Source: a virus. Taken from it: 64,000 nt of DNA. Position numbers and translations under genes: made by a program. Of the stretch, positions 21,575 to 30,254 are shown in pieces. The stretch spans positions 1-64,000 of the IMG/VR virus record IMGVR_UViG_3300024517_000018. One strand, written 5' to 3'. The notes beneath the pieces were generated by a model, which saw nothing but the letters and a program-made list of their open reading frames with translations, had not been told where the DNA came from and ran no database searches. The first letter of the stretch is position 1, and the number at the start of each line of letters is the position of its first letter.

Positions 21575-22463
21575 GTTCTTCCCTCATGCTATTGATTTTA
21601 TTGATGATGGTGTCGAGCTGATCACGCAGTGATTCTGGAATGGCGACGCGAGCCTTGTGAAGTGCCGCCGTCATACTCTTAAGAGTGAGAATGACCGACT
21701 CTATGCTGGCCTTAGCCTTGATTACTTTCTTCTCACTCCTCTTGCCGGGCTGACCGATCTTCTTGGCGACCTGATATCCAGTTGAGATACCCTTATGGAG
21801 AGCCTCTTCGATCTGGTCGGCCTTTTTGTCGTTTCCAGCACTCCGCCAGGCCTCTGCTGTCTTTAGGGCATTCTGTCCCTGCATGAACGTCTTTTTGCTG
21901 ACTCCGATGTGATCACAGGCCACATCCTGGGGAGATGCTGACGATCCAAACCTGGCTGCATAGCTTTCGGTGAGACTGGCAACCTGCTCGTAGCTCTCCC
22001 GGCTCATCCCGGAAAGCTCCATAAGTTCTTCGTCCGTATGGGCATCAGCCTCATAAACAGGAAGCCCCGTAGCCTTGCGGATTCTGTTCTGGGTCTGGAG
22101 CATCCCTGTCAGGTACATGATTTCACGCACCTTCTGTATATTCGTCCTGTTTCTCTGGTGGCGATTGTCTTCGATCAGAGCGAAGCCAACCTCTTCCGGA
22201 GAGTTCAGCTCGTGGCGGACAATAACTGGGACCTCTGTAAGCCCAGCCTCTTCTGCGTGCAGCTTTCTGCGGTGGCCCTTGATGATAGTTCCGTCCGGAA
22301 GAACTTCAATCGGCGTATCGACACCGTGATCTTGAATCGACCTTAAAAGATCAGGGTCGACATCCTCGGTGCCGTAGATTTCCTCATTGAGCGGGTTGTT
22401 CCGCAAGAGGGAAATCTCAACTGTCTCAATCTTCCCCTCTGGGATCGATTTGAGGTCGGTCAT
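21546..22463 (-). CDS. ParB-like partition/nuclease-domain protein
   Basis: This 305-residue protein begins MTDLKSIPEGKIETVEISL. Residues 45-75 (DHGVDTPIEVLPDGTIIKGHRR) hold the ParB-fold GHRR motif, followed by ALIEDNRHQRNRT, also typical, and a helix-turn-helix-like stretch further on. The C-terminal 100 residues are helical and basic. Phage proteins of this kind sit beside methyltransferases and may bind DNA or hydrolyse nucleotides. It overlaps the methyltransferase at its 3' end and the next gene upstream at its 5' end. Confidence 0.8.
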   Translation of the reverse strand: MTDLKSIPEGKIETVEISLLRNNPLNEEIYGTEDVDPDLLRSIQDHGVDTPIEVLPDGTIIKGHRRKLHAEEAGLTEVPVIVRHELNSPEEVGFALIEDNRHQRNRTNIQKVREIMYLTGMLQTQNRIRKATGLPVYEADAHTDEELMELSGMSRESYEQVASLTESYAARFGSSASPQDVACDHIGVSKKTFMQGQNALKTAEAWRSAGNDKKADQIEEALHKGISTGYQVAKKIGQPGKRSEKKVIKAKASIESVILTLKSMTAALHKARVAIPESLRDQLDTIINKINSMREELEKSELDNT

Positions 22464-22761
22464 TGAGTGCGTGTCCTATGAGAGTCTTAAAATGTGGATT
22501 CGAACTCTGAAGATAGCCTGGGAAGATGCATTCTCCCGACTCTGTCATCTCTGTAAAGATCAGCAGGGGAACAAACTCTGAGCCGGGGGCAGCATCGGAA
22601 AACACGGTAATACTGGCGTCGTTTCCTCCCGGATCTCCAATGACCTGCACGTTTTCGAGCTGAATCTCAGCAGGGTGCCAGTCCTCAAGAAGTTCCGGGT
22701 ATAAGTCTTCCATTCTGGATCGGGCGGCGTCTTCCATGATCTGGCAGTTGGATTTGTCCAT
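22426..22761 (-). CDS. Hypothetical protein
   Basis: This 111-residue protein is called from ATG 22761 (MDKSNCQIMEDAARSRMED). No strong ribosome site is seen. It is acidic, with an alternating beta pattern in the middle (NVQVIGDPGGNDASITVF). It is the first gene of the leftward unit that ends near 12.5 kb. Confidence 0.55.
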   Translation of the reverse strand: MDKSNCQIMEDAARSRMEDLYPELLEDWHPAEIQLENVQVIGDPGGNDASITVFSDAAPGSEFVPLLIFTEMTESGECIFPGYLQSSNPHFKTLIGHALNDRPQIDPRGED

Positions 22762-22889
22762 GGATGCTTTCTGGGTTTGAGAAATGAATATGACTGGGCA
22801 ATCTACCAGCAAATCTCATGGCGTCAAGAAATCTAGCAGTAGAAATGGAAATGGACATACAGATACCATTGTTGACGTTTTCTCTGACG

Positions 22890-22932
22890 AGAGCAGTCCA
22901 TTCTCAGGCTCCGTGGATGGGCTGCTCTTTTA
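22890..22932 (+). terminator. Possible terminator or attenuator ahead of the structural operon
   Basis: AGAGCAG (22890-22896) and CTGCTCT (22922-22928) form the base of a stem that continues with CCA/TGG. TTTTATT and then TTTTTT follow. No called gene precedes it on this strand, so it may attenuate a leader transcript that starts within 22770-22890. Confidence 0.4.
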
Positions 22933-22990
22933 TTCATCGGTTTTTTCTGCGATCTTCCGGTCTCGATGAACAAATTTAACGGAGCCAGAA

Positions 22991-23368
22991 ATGCAGCTGT
23001 TCCCCAAGCGTGACAAGAAGATTGCTGAGCTAAAGGCTGCCTGTTCCCAGCTTCGCAGGGAAAAGAAGCAGGCGGAGGCGGAGAGAGACAATATCAGCGC
23101 CAGCCTTGGCGCTAAGGTTGAAGATCTTGAAATCAGAGTCAGGGAACTTGAGCAGATTGAGTCTGACCTTCGTCTGGAGTCCGAGAGGAACTTGAACGCC
23201 TTTCAGCTTTCAGAGCAGAATGTGGAGCTTCAGGCCCACATTATCGCTGGGTACATCGAGACCCGAAGGAATGAAACACTAGCAATGAATGCTGCCCAAA
23301 GCGTTCTGCAGAACGGAGTAAAGAATGGCCCTGACGAACCTGGAATCGATTCTTCAGAACGCTGGTAG
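22991..23368 (+). CDS. Coiled-coil protein upstream of portal
   Basis: This 125-residue protein starts at ATG 22991 behind GGAGCCAGA. Residues 5-90 are a long charged coiled coil (KKIAELKAACSQLRREKKQA, VRELEQIESDLRLESE). The SASLGA stretch near residue 36 is encoded by an in-frame copy of the 18-bp palindrome. It overlaps the portal start by 44 bp. Its role in assembly is unknown. Confidence 0.65.
   Translation: MQLFPKRDKKIAELKAACSQLRREKKQAEAERDNISASLGAKVEDLEIRVRELEQIESDLRLESERNLNAFQLSEQNVELQAHIIAGYIETRRNETLAMNAAQSVLQNGVKNGPDEPGIDSSERW
23096..23113. repeat. 18-bp palindrome copy 4
   Basis: AGCGCC-AGCCTT-GGCGCT is the exact reverse complement of the copy at 15119. It is in frame and encodes SASLGA. 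Confidence 0.85.
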
Positions 23369-24755
23369 TTCGTTCCGAGAGGTTGAATTCTCTCAAGGTC
23401 CGACTCGTGGTCGAGACATCCGTACGTTTCCGGCTGAGCAGCAGTTCCCGGTAATGGCTAATCGACTGGGCCAGTCAGGAACTCCCGCTCGCTGGGTTGA
23501 AGATCGGAACAAGTACGCCCAGCAGTACAAGGGCTCAACCTATATCGCCATTGGAGCAATTGCTCGGATGGCCGCAATGCAAAAGGCCAAGGTTTTCCGC
23601 AAATTCAAGCAGAAGGGCACATGGAAGACCGAAGAAGTCTCCCCAACGCACCCGCTGGTCGAGCTTCTCCGCGATGTGAACCCGGTAGATACCGAATGGG
23701 ACCTCTGGTTTTACATGGTTGGGTGGAGACTCCTGACGGGCGACTCTTTCCTCTACAAGGCTCGCAACGGGTTTGGAATCCCCAGAGAAATCTGGCCAAT
23801 GCCGACTCAGTGGGTGAAAGTCCTGTCGGGTGAGACAGAGATGGTCGGCGGTTACCAGATCGACTCTGGAGCCGTGGGCGAAAACTTCGTCGTTCCGCCA
23901 GAGTGGATGATCCATATCAAGAATCCCAGCCTGGACTGGAGTGATTCTGGCCGATACTACGGAACTCCCTCGATTAAGGCGGCTGCAACGACTATTGACC
24001 TGGAAGATGAGATGCACAGGCGTCTGTACTACCAGTTCAAGAATTTTGCCGCGCCAGGCATGGTTTTCGAGTGCGAGAAGCGGCTCCAGCCACATCAGGT
24101 CCACCAGCTCTGGGCCAATTTGTTCGCCCAGCACAGCATGGCGGATCAGACGGGTGCTCCGATGATCTCACACTCGGGCCTGAAGCTTTCCGGGCAATAC
24201 AACTCCGGAAGCGTGAAGGAACTGGATTACTCTTCCAGCCTGGACAGAACACTGTCTATCACTTTGGCCACTCATGGTGTTCCGAAGTCTGTGGTCGGCC
24301 TCGGAGAGGGAATGACCAGTGCCTCAATGGAAGGGTCGCTCACTCAGTTCTGCAAGATGACTGTGGATCCGATCCTTGAGCACATTTCCCAGCATCTGAC
24401 CCAGAAGCTTGCCTCGGACTTCCCTGGCAACCTGTTCATTAAACTGGGGCCTTGCAATGTCGACTCTCAGCAAAGCTTGAGAGATAACATTCTGACTTGC
24501 CTGAAGTGCGGTGCCATCACTCCGGACGAGGTTCGTGAGCTTCTTATGAACCTGAAGCCGTTCGGTGGCGAGCTGGGCGACCGGCCAGTCATGATCTCTG
24601 GCTTCCAGGTCATTGACCCGAACACTGGGATTCCGATTGAGCCAGGGCAGGATCCTGCAGGCAAAACCCCGGAGAAACCTGACCAGAATGGATCTGCTCA
24701 GCCTCAGGCAAAGCCAGTTCAGGTTGGTCGAATGGCCCTGAATAACGCGAACTGA
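23325..24755 (+). CDS. Phage portal protein, HK97 type
   Basis: This 476-residue protein forms the dodecameric DNA gate at one head vertex. It starts behind CGGAGTAAAGA. Typical portal features are a YIAIGAIARMAAMQKAKVF clip-like early helix, RDVNPVDTEWDLWFYMVGW then GDSFLYKARN, the WMIHIKNPSLDW segment, YYGTPSIKAAATTIDLEDEM and a late Leu/Gly-rich PKSVVGLGEGMTSAS loop. The proline-rich, glutamine-rich tail is probably disordered. The length is normal. It opens the head module. Confidence 0.85.
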   Translation: MALTNLESILQNAGSSFREVEFSQGPTRGRDIRTFPAEQQFPVMANRLGQSGTPARWVEDRNKYAQQYKGSTYIAIGAIARMAAMQKAKVFRKFKQKGTWKTEEVSPTHPLVELLRDVNPVDTEWDLWFYMVGWRLLTGDSFLYKARNGFGIPREIWPMPTQWVKVLSGETEMVGGYQIDSGAVGENFVVPPEWMIHIKNPSLDWSDSGRYYGTPSIKAAATTIDLEDEMHRRLYYQFKNFAAPGMVFECEKRLQPHQVHQLWANLFAQHSMADQTGAPMISHSGLKLSGQYNSGSVKELDYSSSLDRTLSITLATHGVPKSVVGLGEGMTSASMEGSLTQFCKMTVDPILEHISQHLTQKLASDFPGNLFIKLGPCNVDSQQSLRDNILTCLKCGAITPDEVRELLMNLKPFGGELGDRPVMISGFQVIDPNTGIPIEPGQDPAGKTPEKPDQNGSAQPQAKPVQVGRMALNNAN

Positions 24756-25353
24756 TTTTCGGAGTAACCGGAACTCGGTGATGGGCCAGTATTTTGTCGT
24801 CAAGCAGCGGGAGATCGTGGGGAGACTTCACACGAAGAAGCTCCTCGCGAGTTCCCTTCTTGAGCTTTCTGTTGATCACGAAGAGTCCAACAGTCCTTGG
24901 TTCGCCTGAGATCCATTGGGGGAACAGGCTCTCCTCCAGATAGAGCGCTCGCTCTTTAATCATGAGCTTCATGTCGGCAAGAGGTTTAGTACCCTCAAGA
25001 TGCCGACTCTTCAAGTTGAGGTTGTTGGCGAATCTCCAGTATCTGTCCGCCATCCGGACATAGCCACAGTTCAGAAGATCAATAATTCCGGAAGACAGAT
25101 CTTTCCAGCCAGATTTCATACCCTGCCTGAGTTTCTCTAACCCGATATCTACCCTGGCCATAGCCTTTCGAGACGTAATATTCAGTGAGTTTGTGAGCTG
25201 TGCTGTATCGGGACGACCTAGCCACGAGGCCAGTACCTGCCTTATCATTTCTGCCTTATCAAGGTGTCTGTTTCCAGCAGCGTCCTGAAGCAGGACTGAC
25301 AGTTCGTTCGATACGCGGAACTTGATTGCGACCGAATCTAACCTTTCACTCAT
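24610..25353 (-). CDS. Ribbon-helix-helix protein on the opposite strand, in the head operon
   Basis: This 247-residue protein starts at ATG 25353 behind GGAGAAACCTA. Residues 1-45 (VAIKFRVSNELSVLLQDAAG, HLDKAEMIRQVLASWL) have the strand-helix-helix pattern of a ribbon-helix-helix DNA-binding domain. The middle is basic and helical. The last 48 codons run antisense through the portal 3' end and look like shadow sequence, so the functional part may end earlier. It is divergent from the protease, with 11 bp between the two starts. It could repress the head genes. Confidence 0.65.
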   Translation of the reverse strand: MSERLDSVAIKFRVSNELSVLLQDAAGNRHLDKAEMIRQVLASWLGRPDTAQLTNSLNITSRKAMARVDIGLEKLRQGMKSGWKDLSSGIIDLLNCGYVRMADRYWRFANNLNLKSRHLEGTKPLADMKLMIKERALYLEESLFPQWISGEPRTVGLFVINRKLKKGTREELLRVKSPHDLPLLDDKILAHHRVPVTPKISSRYSGPFDQPELALPEAEQIHSGQVSPGFCLQDPALAQSESQCSGQ

Positions 25354-25364
25354 TAGGTTTCTCC

Positions 25365-25802
25365 ATGTCTGAAAATGTCAAACTGTCGAATTCTGTCTTT
25401 AAGTCGTCCGAAGGGGAGGACGGAAGCATCTACATCTATGGATCGCCTTTGGTTCCTGAAGTGACTGATCACCAGGGGGACATTATCAGTTCCGATGAGA
25501 TCAGGAAGGCATCCAGAGATTACATGATTCGCAGCCAGGTGTCGGGAGTCGGGCATCGCACCATGCTTTCCAAGCAGGACGTTCAACTGACTCAGTGTTT
25601 CATCGCCCCATGTGATTTTGAGATCGAAGGGTCAGAGATCGTAAAGGGGTCGATGGTTACAGAGTATCGAATTCCCCCAGAATCTGAAGAGCTTCAAAAG
25701 TCCGTCCGTGACGGCACGTTCAATGGATTCTCTATTGGCGGAAACGCTGGACATACCGAGATTGAGGAAGTTGTTTCGGAAACTGAACAAGGAACCGAAT
25801 AA
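25365..25802 (+). CDS. XkdF-like prohead protease
   Basis: This 145-residue protein starts at ATG 25365 (MSENVKLSNSVFKSS). The pattern YGSPLVPEVTDHQGDIISSDEI, HRTMLSKQDVQLTQCFIAP and DGTFNGFSIGG matches XkdF-type phage proteins, which are thought to be assembly serine proteases of the caudoviral head. The GFSIGG loop and a preceding His are the likely active region. Its position between portal and capsid agrees. Confidence 0.7.
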   Translation: MSENVKLSNSVFKSSEGEDGSIYIYGSPLVPEVTDHQGDIISSDEIRKASRDYMIRSQVSGVGHRTMLSKQDVQLTQCFIAPCDFEIEGSEIVKGSMVTEYRIPPESEELQKSVRDGTFNGFSIGGNAGHTEIEEVVSETEQGTE

Positions 25803-25999
25803 TGATGATGGCTTCGAATCTCTATATGGCAGAACGCCGGAATTGCCACAGAGCAGGTTCAGCTGACATTTCCTGGCTCTTTCTGGAGCACTAAGCCGGT
25901 AGTTTTTGAGATCGGATCAAAGCTGTGAGTTGATCTTGACACCTGGTAGTGCCTTTATGCGATACTTGTCTATCAGATTCTAACACATGGATGGTTTTA
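25803..25999 (+). promoter_or_regulatory. Intergenic gap with a possible promoter
   Basis: The gap is about 200 bp and has no gene. TTGACA (25936-25941) and GATACT (25961-25966, with an upstream TG at 25958-25959) are 19 bp apart. This could be a separate promoter for scaffold and capsid genes, but the spacing is long. Confidence 0.35.
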
Positions 26000-26692
26000 A
26001 TGTCTGAAACAAACAAACGACGACGCCTGAGCGATGTCTCAATCGGAGAGGTCAGCCTCGTCCGAAAAGGCGCTGTGCCAGGTTCGGATTTTGTTGTACT
26101 GACAAAAGAGGACACGTCCATGGATGAAATCAGCCAGGCTGTCGAGATCCTGAAGAGCATCGAAGGCCTGACTGCTGACCAGGCTCAGCCGTTGATTGAA
26201 CTTCTCAAAGAGCATGTCGGAATTGATATCCATCATTCTGACTGGGATGAAGACGCCGAGCCTGAGGTTGGAATTCGACTGAGAACCACAATGGACAAGC
26301 TCGGCGAGAGAATGTCCGACTTGGAAAGCGCAGTCAACATTGTTGCGTCCACCATGAAGGTCGAGAAGGAAGAAATCGAGAAGAGCTTCGAAGAGATCAA
26401 AAGTCTCGTCAAGCAGGAAGAGCCTGCGACTGAACCCAAGGATGGGGATGACGAGACCTCGGATACCATCGTTAAAAACGACGATGTTGAGACGAAGACG
26501 GAAGAGAAGAAGATCGACCCGCTTGCAAAAGCAGTCGAAATTATGCGGGAACGCAAGAAGCTCCGTAAGGCGGACTCAACAACTGAGGTTGTTAAGAGTC
26601 TGACTACGGTCACATCTTCGATGTCTGGTCTGGCGGAACGACTGGACGAAATCAACTGCTCTATGGCCCGCGCGTGCGGCCAGGACACCTAA
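26000..26692 (+). CDS. Putative scaffold protein
   Basis: This 230-residue protein starts at ATG 26000 (MSETNKRRRLSDVSIGEVSLV). The SDVSIGEVSLVRKGAVPGSDFVVL segment (residues 10-33) resembles the motif that follows XkdF-type proteases in other phages. The rest is long, acidic and helical (EKEEIEKSFEEIKSLVKQ), as expected for an internal scaffold. It sits just before the capsid gene. Confidence 0.6.
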   Translation: MSETNKRRRLSDVSIGEVSLVRKGAVPGSDFVVLTKEDTSMDEISQAVEILKSIEGLTADQAQPLIELLKEHVGIDIHHSDWDEDAEPEVGIRLRTTMDKLGERMSDLESAVNIVASTMKVEKEEIEKSFEEIKSLVKQEEPATEPKDGDDETSDTIVKNDDVETKTEEKKIDPLAKAVEIMRERKKLRKADSTTEVVKSLTTVTSSMSGLAERLDEINCSMARACGQDT

Positions 26693-26709
26693 ACTGGAGA
26701 GAAACTGTC

Positions 26710-28134
26710 ATGGCTGACACCAATACCGCTGCCAATGCGACCGAAGAAAGCGCGACTGATCCTGCTGAGTTCATCGCGAAGAGCATCGAAGATCTGGCTG
26801 ATGGCTTCGAGAAGATGACTGCCAATGTGGAGTCGCTTGCGAAGACCGTCGATGAGCACTCGAAAGCACAGGCTCCGTGGATGCAAGGTGCTCCAGGGAT
26901 GTCGGTTGGCGAATCTGTCAACACGAGCCGAGCATTCAGCTTCTCCCGCCTGGCCAAGGGACTTGTCCTTCACGCCACGAAGCAGGAGTATACTGAAGAC
27001 TGCAAGCTCGAAATGGACTTCTGCCAGAAGCTGGCCAAGGAATCCAAGAGCAAAGGCCAGACGGTCGGCGGTGCCTTCATGGTTCCGATCGGCTCAGCTT
27101 ATATGGAGCAGGATGGCTCCGAGCTGACCAAAGAGTGGCGTCAGATGAACACGAATCTGGGCAGTTTCGACCCGGATGAAGCGGCCTGGCTGTCCAAGCG
27201 ACTGAGCAAGGATTTGACATATCGTACCGCCACGACTGGTGGGACGTTTGTTGATTTCCCGCAGCAGGGTGAACTGATTGAATTCCTGCGAGCCAGCTCC
27301 CTCTGGGGTCGGATTCCGGGCGTTCGGGAAGTCCCGATGCCGCAACAGGGCCAGATTCGCTACCCGAAAGTGACCGGCGCTGTCACGATTACGGCTCACG
27401 CGGAATCGGAAGCTGTGAGTGAAAGTACTCCGACAACTGCGGACGTCTTGCTGCAGGCCAAAAAGTACAACGGCCTGGTTGAGATGACCGAAGAGTTCAT
27501 GCGATTCTCGACGACCGTGTCTGCAGACGCTTTTGTTCGAGATGAAATCACCAAGGACATCGCCCTGAACGTCGATCAGGACATTTGTGATGGTCCGGGT
27601 GGAGCATACATCCAGGGCCTGATCCGGTACTCCGGAATCCAGACCCATACCGCCAGCACAACTGGTGCCAATGGCGACACGCTTGAGCCCAAGGATCCTG
27701 AGTTGCTGCTCGCGAAGATCGCGGACAACAACGCTCCTGTCGGCACGGGCACGTTCCTCACGATGCGGAATCTGATCTGGGCAGCCCTGAAGTATCGCGA
27801 AGATTCCCAGGGTCAGCCGAAGTTCCGTGCTGCTGCTCTCGCTTATGGCGACGGCGGAGTTCGGGAATCGATCGGCGGACACCCAGTGTTCACCGGTACG
27901 CAGGTTAACAACATCCGAGCGAAGAGTTCAGGCACGGACCTGACTTACGTTCTGGGTGGCGTCCCCTCTGAGTTGTTCATTGGCCGGTCTCCGATGATGG
28001 AGGTTAAGGTCACGGACAGCCATGGAAGCAACTTTGCTTCTGGCATCTTCACGATGCGTGGTACGCACTACATCGATGCGGTTCCTCGCCACGAAAACAG
28101 TTTTGGTCTTATCGACCAGCTGGTGAATGGCTAA
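26710..28134 (+). CDS. Major capsid protein, HK97 fold
   Basis: This 474-residue protein starts at ATG 26710 (MADTNTAANATEES) behind GGAGAGAAACTGTC. An N-terminal helical delta-like region (residues 1-60) is followed by the HK97 body: the P-domain helix and an E-loop-like segment (RTATTGGTFVDFPQQGELIE), WGRIPGVREVPMPQQGQI, TEEFMRFS and DICDGPGGAYIQGLI, then a conserved A-domain (GGHPVFTGTQVNNI). A later VLGGVPSELFIGRS closes the domain. The delta region may be cleaved by the upstream protease. Confidence 0.85.
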   Translation: MADTNTAANATEESATDPAEFIAKSIEDLADGFEKMTANVESLAKTVDEHSKAQAPWMQGAPGMSVGESVNTSRAFSFSRLAKGLVLHATKQEYTEDCKLEMDFCQKLAKESKSKGQTVGGAFMVPIGSAYMEQDGSELTKEWRQMNTNLGSFDPDEAAWLSKRLSKDLTYRTATTGGTFVDFPQQGELIEFLRASSLWGRIPGVREVPMPQQGQIRYPKVTGAVTITAHAESEAVSESTPTTADVLLQAKKYNGLVEMTEEFMRFSTTVSADAFVRDEITKDIALNVDQDICDGPGGAYIQGLIRYSGIQTHTASTTGANGDTLEPKDPELLLAKIADNNAPVGTGTFLTMRNLIWAALKYREDSQGQPKFRAAALAYGDGGVRESIGGHPVFTGTQVNNIRAKSSGTDLTYVLGGVPSELFIGRSPMMEVKVTDSHGSNFASGIFTMRGTHYIDAVPRHENSFGLIDQLVNG

Positions 28135-28146
28135 AAATAAGGACTA

Positions 28147-28172
28147 GGGGCGGATCGGACCTGATCCGCCCT
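28147..28172 (+). terminator. Hairpin after the capsid gene
   Basis: GGGCGGATC (28148-28156) and GATCCGCCC (28163-28171) form a 9-bp stem with a GGACCT loop. The following TGTGTT is a weak U-run, so partial termination that lowers downstream expression is plausible. Confidence 0.5.
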
Positions 28173-28201
28173 GTGTTCCACCCTCAAAACCGGAGTCAAG
28201 A

Positions 28202-28684
28202 ATGGCTGTTGCAGAGAAAATCGAAGCCCTTAGTGCGGAGCAAGTCAAGCCACACGAGTTTCTGCCTGAGAGCGAAGAGAGCGGCTTTTACGAAGTCACA
28301 CTTCAACTGGGTCAGCATTCGAGCTGGTCGCCTGAAGATCGGATGTACCAGGGCAGAAAGCGGAAGGTTGTTGCTCTGGGGAATGGTGATTTCGAACACG
28401 TTCATCAGCCCAATGTTGTGACTCCATCGGAGTCCTTCACGGGGACAATCGTGAACGGCCTTTTGTCCACGCACAACGAGTGGCTTAAGAAATACAAGGC
28501 ACGAGAACAGCTGGGTCAGGTTGACTATCAGTTTCTCGTCCTTGATGTCAGGAAGACTGACAAAGTTCCCAAGAGGCACCAGAATGCGATCACGAATGGA
28601 ATGGTTTCCGTTCACTTGATCGAATCAATCGTCCGAGGGATTGTCGCGGAAAGCCAAAAACCCTCTTCCCGCTCTGGGAAGTAA
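28202..28684 (+). CDS. Hypothetical head-region protein
   Basis: This 160-residue protein starts MAVAEKIEALSAEQVKPHEF behind CGGAGTCAAGA. It has no recognised domain. Its position straight after the capsid suggests a decoration or head-associated product. Confidence 0.55.
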   Translation: MAVAEKIEALSAEQVKPHEFLPESEESGFYEVTLQLGQHSSWSPEDRMYQGRKRKVVALGNGDFEHVHQPNVVTPSESFTGTIVNGLLSTHNEWLKKYKAREQLGQVDYQFLVLDVRKTDKVPKRHQNAITNGMVSVHLIESIVRGIVAESQKPSSRSGK

Positions 28685-28699
28685 TCGAGGAGAACCGAG

Positions 28700-29104
28700 A
28701 TGAGTTCGATTGATATGGTTAATTACTTCAATACCACGCAGGTTCTGGATCCTGCTGCAACCACGGCGACTGCAAACAGCAGCTCACACGACTGTCAGGA
28801 CTGCGGTCCAGACGTCTTCGTGATCGTCAATTTGGGTGCTGCAACTGGAACCAGCCCGACTCTGGACATTAAGCTGCAGGAAAGCCGAAACGAAAACTCG
28901 GCTGATCCTGAAGCTGCTGACGCCTGGGCGGACATTACAGGTGCCACCCTGACACAGATCACAGGCACGGATGACAACACGGTCTTCACGGCTCAGTTCC
29001 ATAATCGCAAAGAGCGATACGTGCGAGCTGTCCTGACGATCGCCGGAACCAGCCCGAGTTTTCTGGTTGGCATCACTCTGATGTCGCGGAAGACTTCCTG
29101 GTAA
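28700..29104 (+). CDS. Putative head decoration or fibre protein
   Basis: This 134-residue protein starts behind CGAGGAGAACCGAG. The segment VFVIVNLGAATGTSPTLDIKL followed by QESRN and AWADITGATLTQI is a pattern I associate with small phage head fibre or cement proteins. The predicted fold is all-beta. It is followed by a strong terminator that separates the capsid group from the connector group. Confidence 0.55.
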   Translation: MSSIDMVNYFNTTQVLDPAATTATANSSSHDCQDCGPDVFVIVNLGAATGTSPTLDIKLQESRNENSADPEAADAWADITGATLTQITGTDDNTVFTAQFHNRKERYVRAVLTIAGTSPSFLVGITLMSRKTSW

Positions 29105-29149
29105 GCCAGTAATCTGAGAGTCCAGACTGCCGCATAGGCAAGCCTATAA

Positions 29150-29187
29150 AGGCGAGGATCGAATTGCGGTCCTCGCCTCTTTTCTTT
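29150..29187 (+). terminator. Rho-independent terminator
   Basis: AGGCGAGGA (29150-29158) and TCCTCGCCT (29170-29178) form a 9-bp stem, followed by CTTTTCTTT. Confidence 0.85.
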
Positions 29188-29199
29188 GGGTAACGCACA

Positions 29200-29889
29200 A
29201 TGGCACTGACAGACATTGCCACAACGGCAAACATAGAGTTGCAGCTCGGAACAGCTTTGGCTGCCGCTGACACTGCGATGCTTGATGCTATCAGGCTGCG
29301 TGTTGAGGCTCAGATCCGCCAGTACGTCCGCTGGACAATTACTCGGGCCACGCATACTCACATCCTGCCACGCTGGAGACAGGACAGTAACGAGCTTCAA
29401 TTGCCGGAGCCGTTCGTCGCCTCTGTGACCACTGTTCACGAGGATTACAACTCTCGCGGTGGACAGAACGCAGCGGATTTCGACTCAGATACAGCACTGA
29501 CCATAGATACAGATTTCTGGTTAGACACCGAAATCAGTACACTGAGCCATGCGGGCATCTTGAGACGATACCAGAAGAACTGGCCGATCAGTCCTCGTAC
29601 AGTCAAAGTGGTCTATCTTGCCGGGTTCACATCAACCCAGCTGGACGATGAATTTCACTTTGTGCGAGAGGCTGTCTTTAACGAGACATTGGCCAGGTAC
29701 AACTTCGCAAAACAGCAGCAGAATGTCACGGCTGGGGCTGGGCCAGTCACAATGGAGAGACTCAAGGACTACACAGTGAAGTACGCGGACACATCCACAA
29801 TGCAGGCAGAGTGGAACGCACCAAGCGGGCTCCTGGGAAGAACCATGGCTAATCTCGATCCGATTGTTTACTACGGGGAGTTCATATGA
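29200..29889 (+). CDS. Head-tail connector (gp6-like adaptor)
   Basis: This 229-residue protein has the layout of gp6-type adaptors: N-terminal helices with RLRVEAQIRQYVRW, a central beta part (LQLPEPFVASVTTVHEDY), VVYLAGF and a late helix (REAVFNETLARYNFAK). It would bind the portal ring. It overlaps the next gene by four bases. Confidence 0.65.
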   Translation: MALTDIATTANIELQLGTALAAADTAMLDAIRLRVEAQIRQYVRWTITRATHTHILPRWRQDSNELQLPEPFVASVTTVHEDYNSRGGQNAADFDSDTALTIDTDFWLDTEISTLSHAGILRRYQKNWPISPRTVKVVYLAGFTSTQLDDEFHFVREAVFNETLARYNFAKQQQNVTAGAGPVTMERLKDYTVKYADTSTMQAEWNAPSGLLGRTMANLDPIVYYGEFI

Positions 29890-30254
29890 GCATCTCCAGT
29901 ATGTGCGATCGGTTTGCCATCACAATGGAGAGGGAAGCCGACACGACAGACGCTCATGGCGGAGTCTCGTTAGCGTGGAGCACTGGAAATCGAGGTGCCT
30001 TACCTACGACTGTCCAGGCTGATATGCAGACCGCAACAGCCGATGAGCGAATTGAATATGGAATTCGGGAAACTGCAATTGCATGGTGTATGTATACCGC
30101 ATCTGATCCTCAGCTTCAGACCGAAGACCGAGTCACTTGGACTGATAACACAGGAATCGCAAGAACATGCCGCGTAAAAAATCCGTCGTTCGACATGGCA
30201 GGAAGAAACAGCATCTGGAGAACAGTGGTTCAGGAGAAGGAAAACTGGAACTGA
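29886..30254 (+). CDS. Head closure (head-tail joining) protein
   Basis: This 122-residue, mainly beta protein (MSISSMCDRFAITMEREADT) has the size and order of head closure proteins, with a DRVTWTDNTGIARTCRVKNPS barrel-like end. Its stop codon's last base begins an 18-bp palindrome. It overlaps the following frame by 88 bp. Confidence 0.6.
   Translation: MSISSMCDRFAITMEREADTTDAHGGVSLAWSTGNRGALPTTVQADMQTATADERIEYGIRETAIAWCMYTASDPQLQTEDRVTWTDNTGIARTCRVKNPSFDMAGRNSIWRTVVQEKENWN

Noticed and set aside
22784-22969. Small plus-strand gene ahead of the structural operon
   Set aside because: Serine-rich low-complexity translation, no ribosome site, and it spans a terminator-like hairpin; a regulatory leader is more likely.
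27094-27882. Minus-strand 262-codon frame within the capsid gene
   Set aside because: It is a shadow of the major capsid gene on the plus strand.
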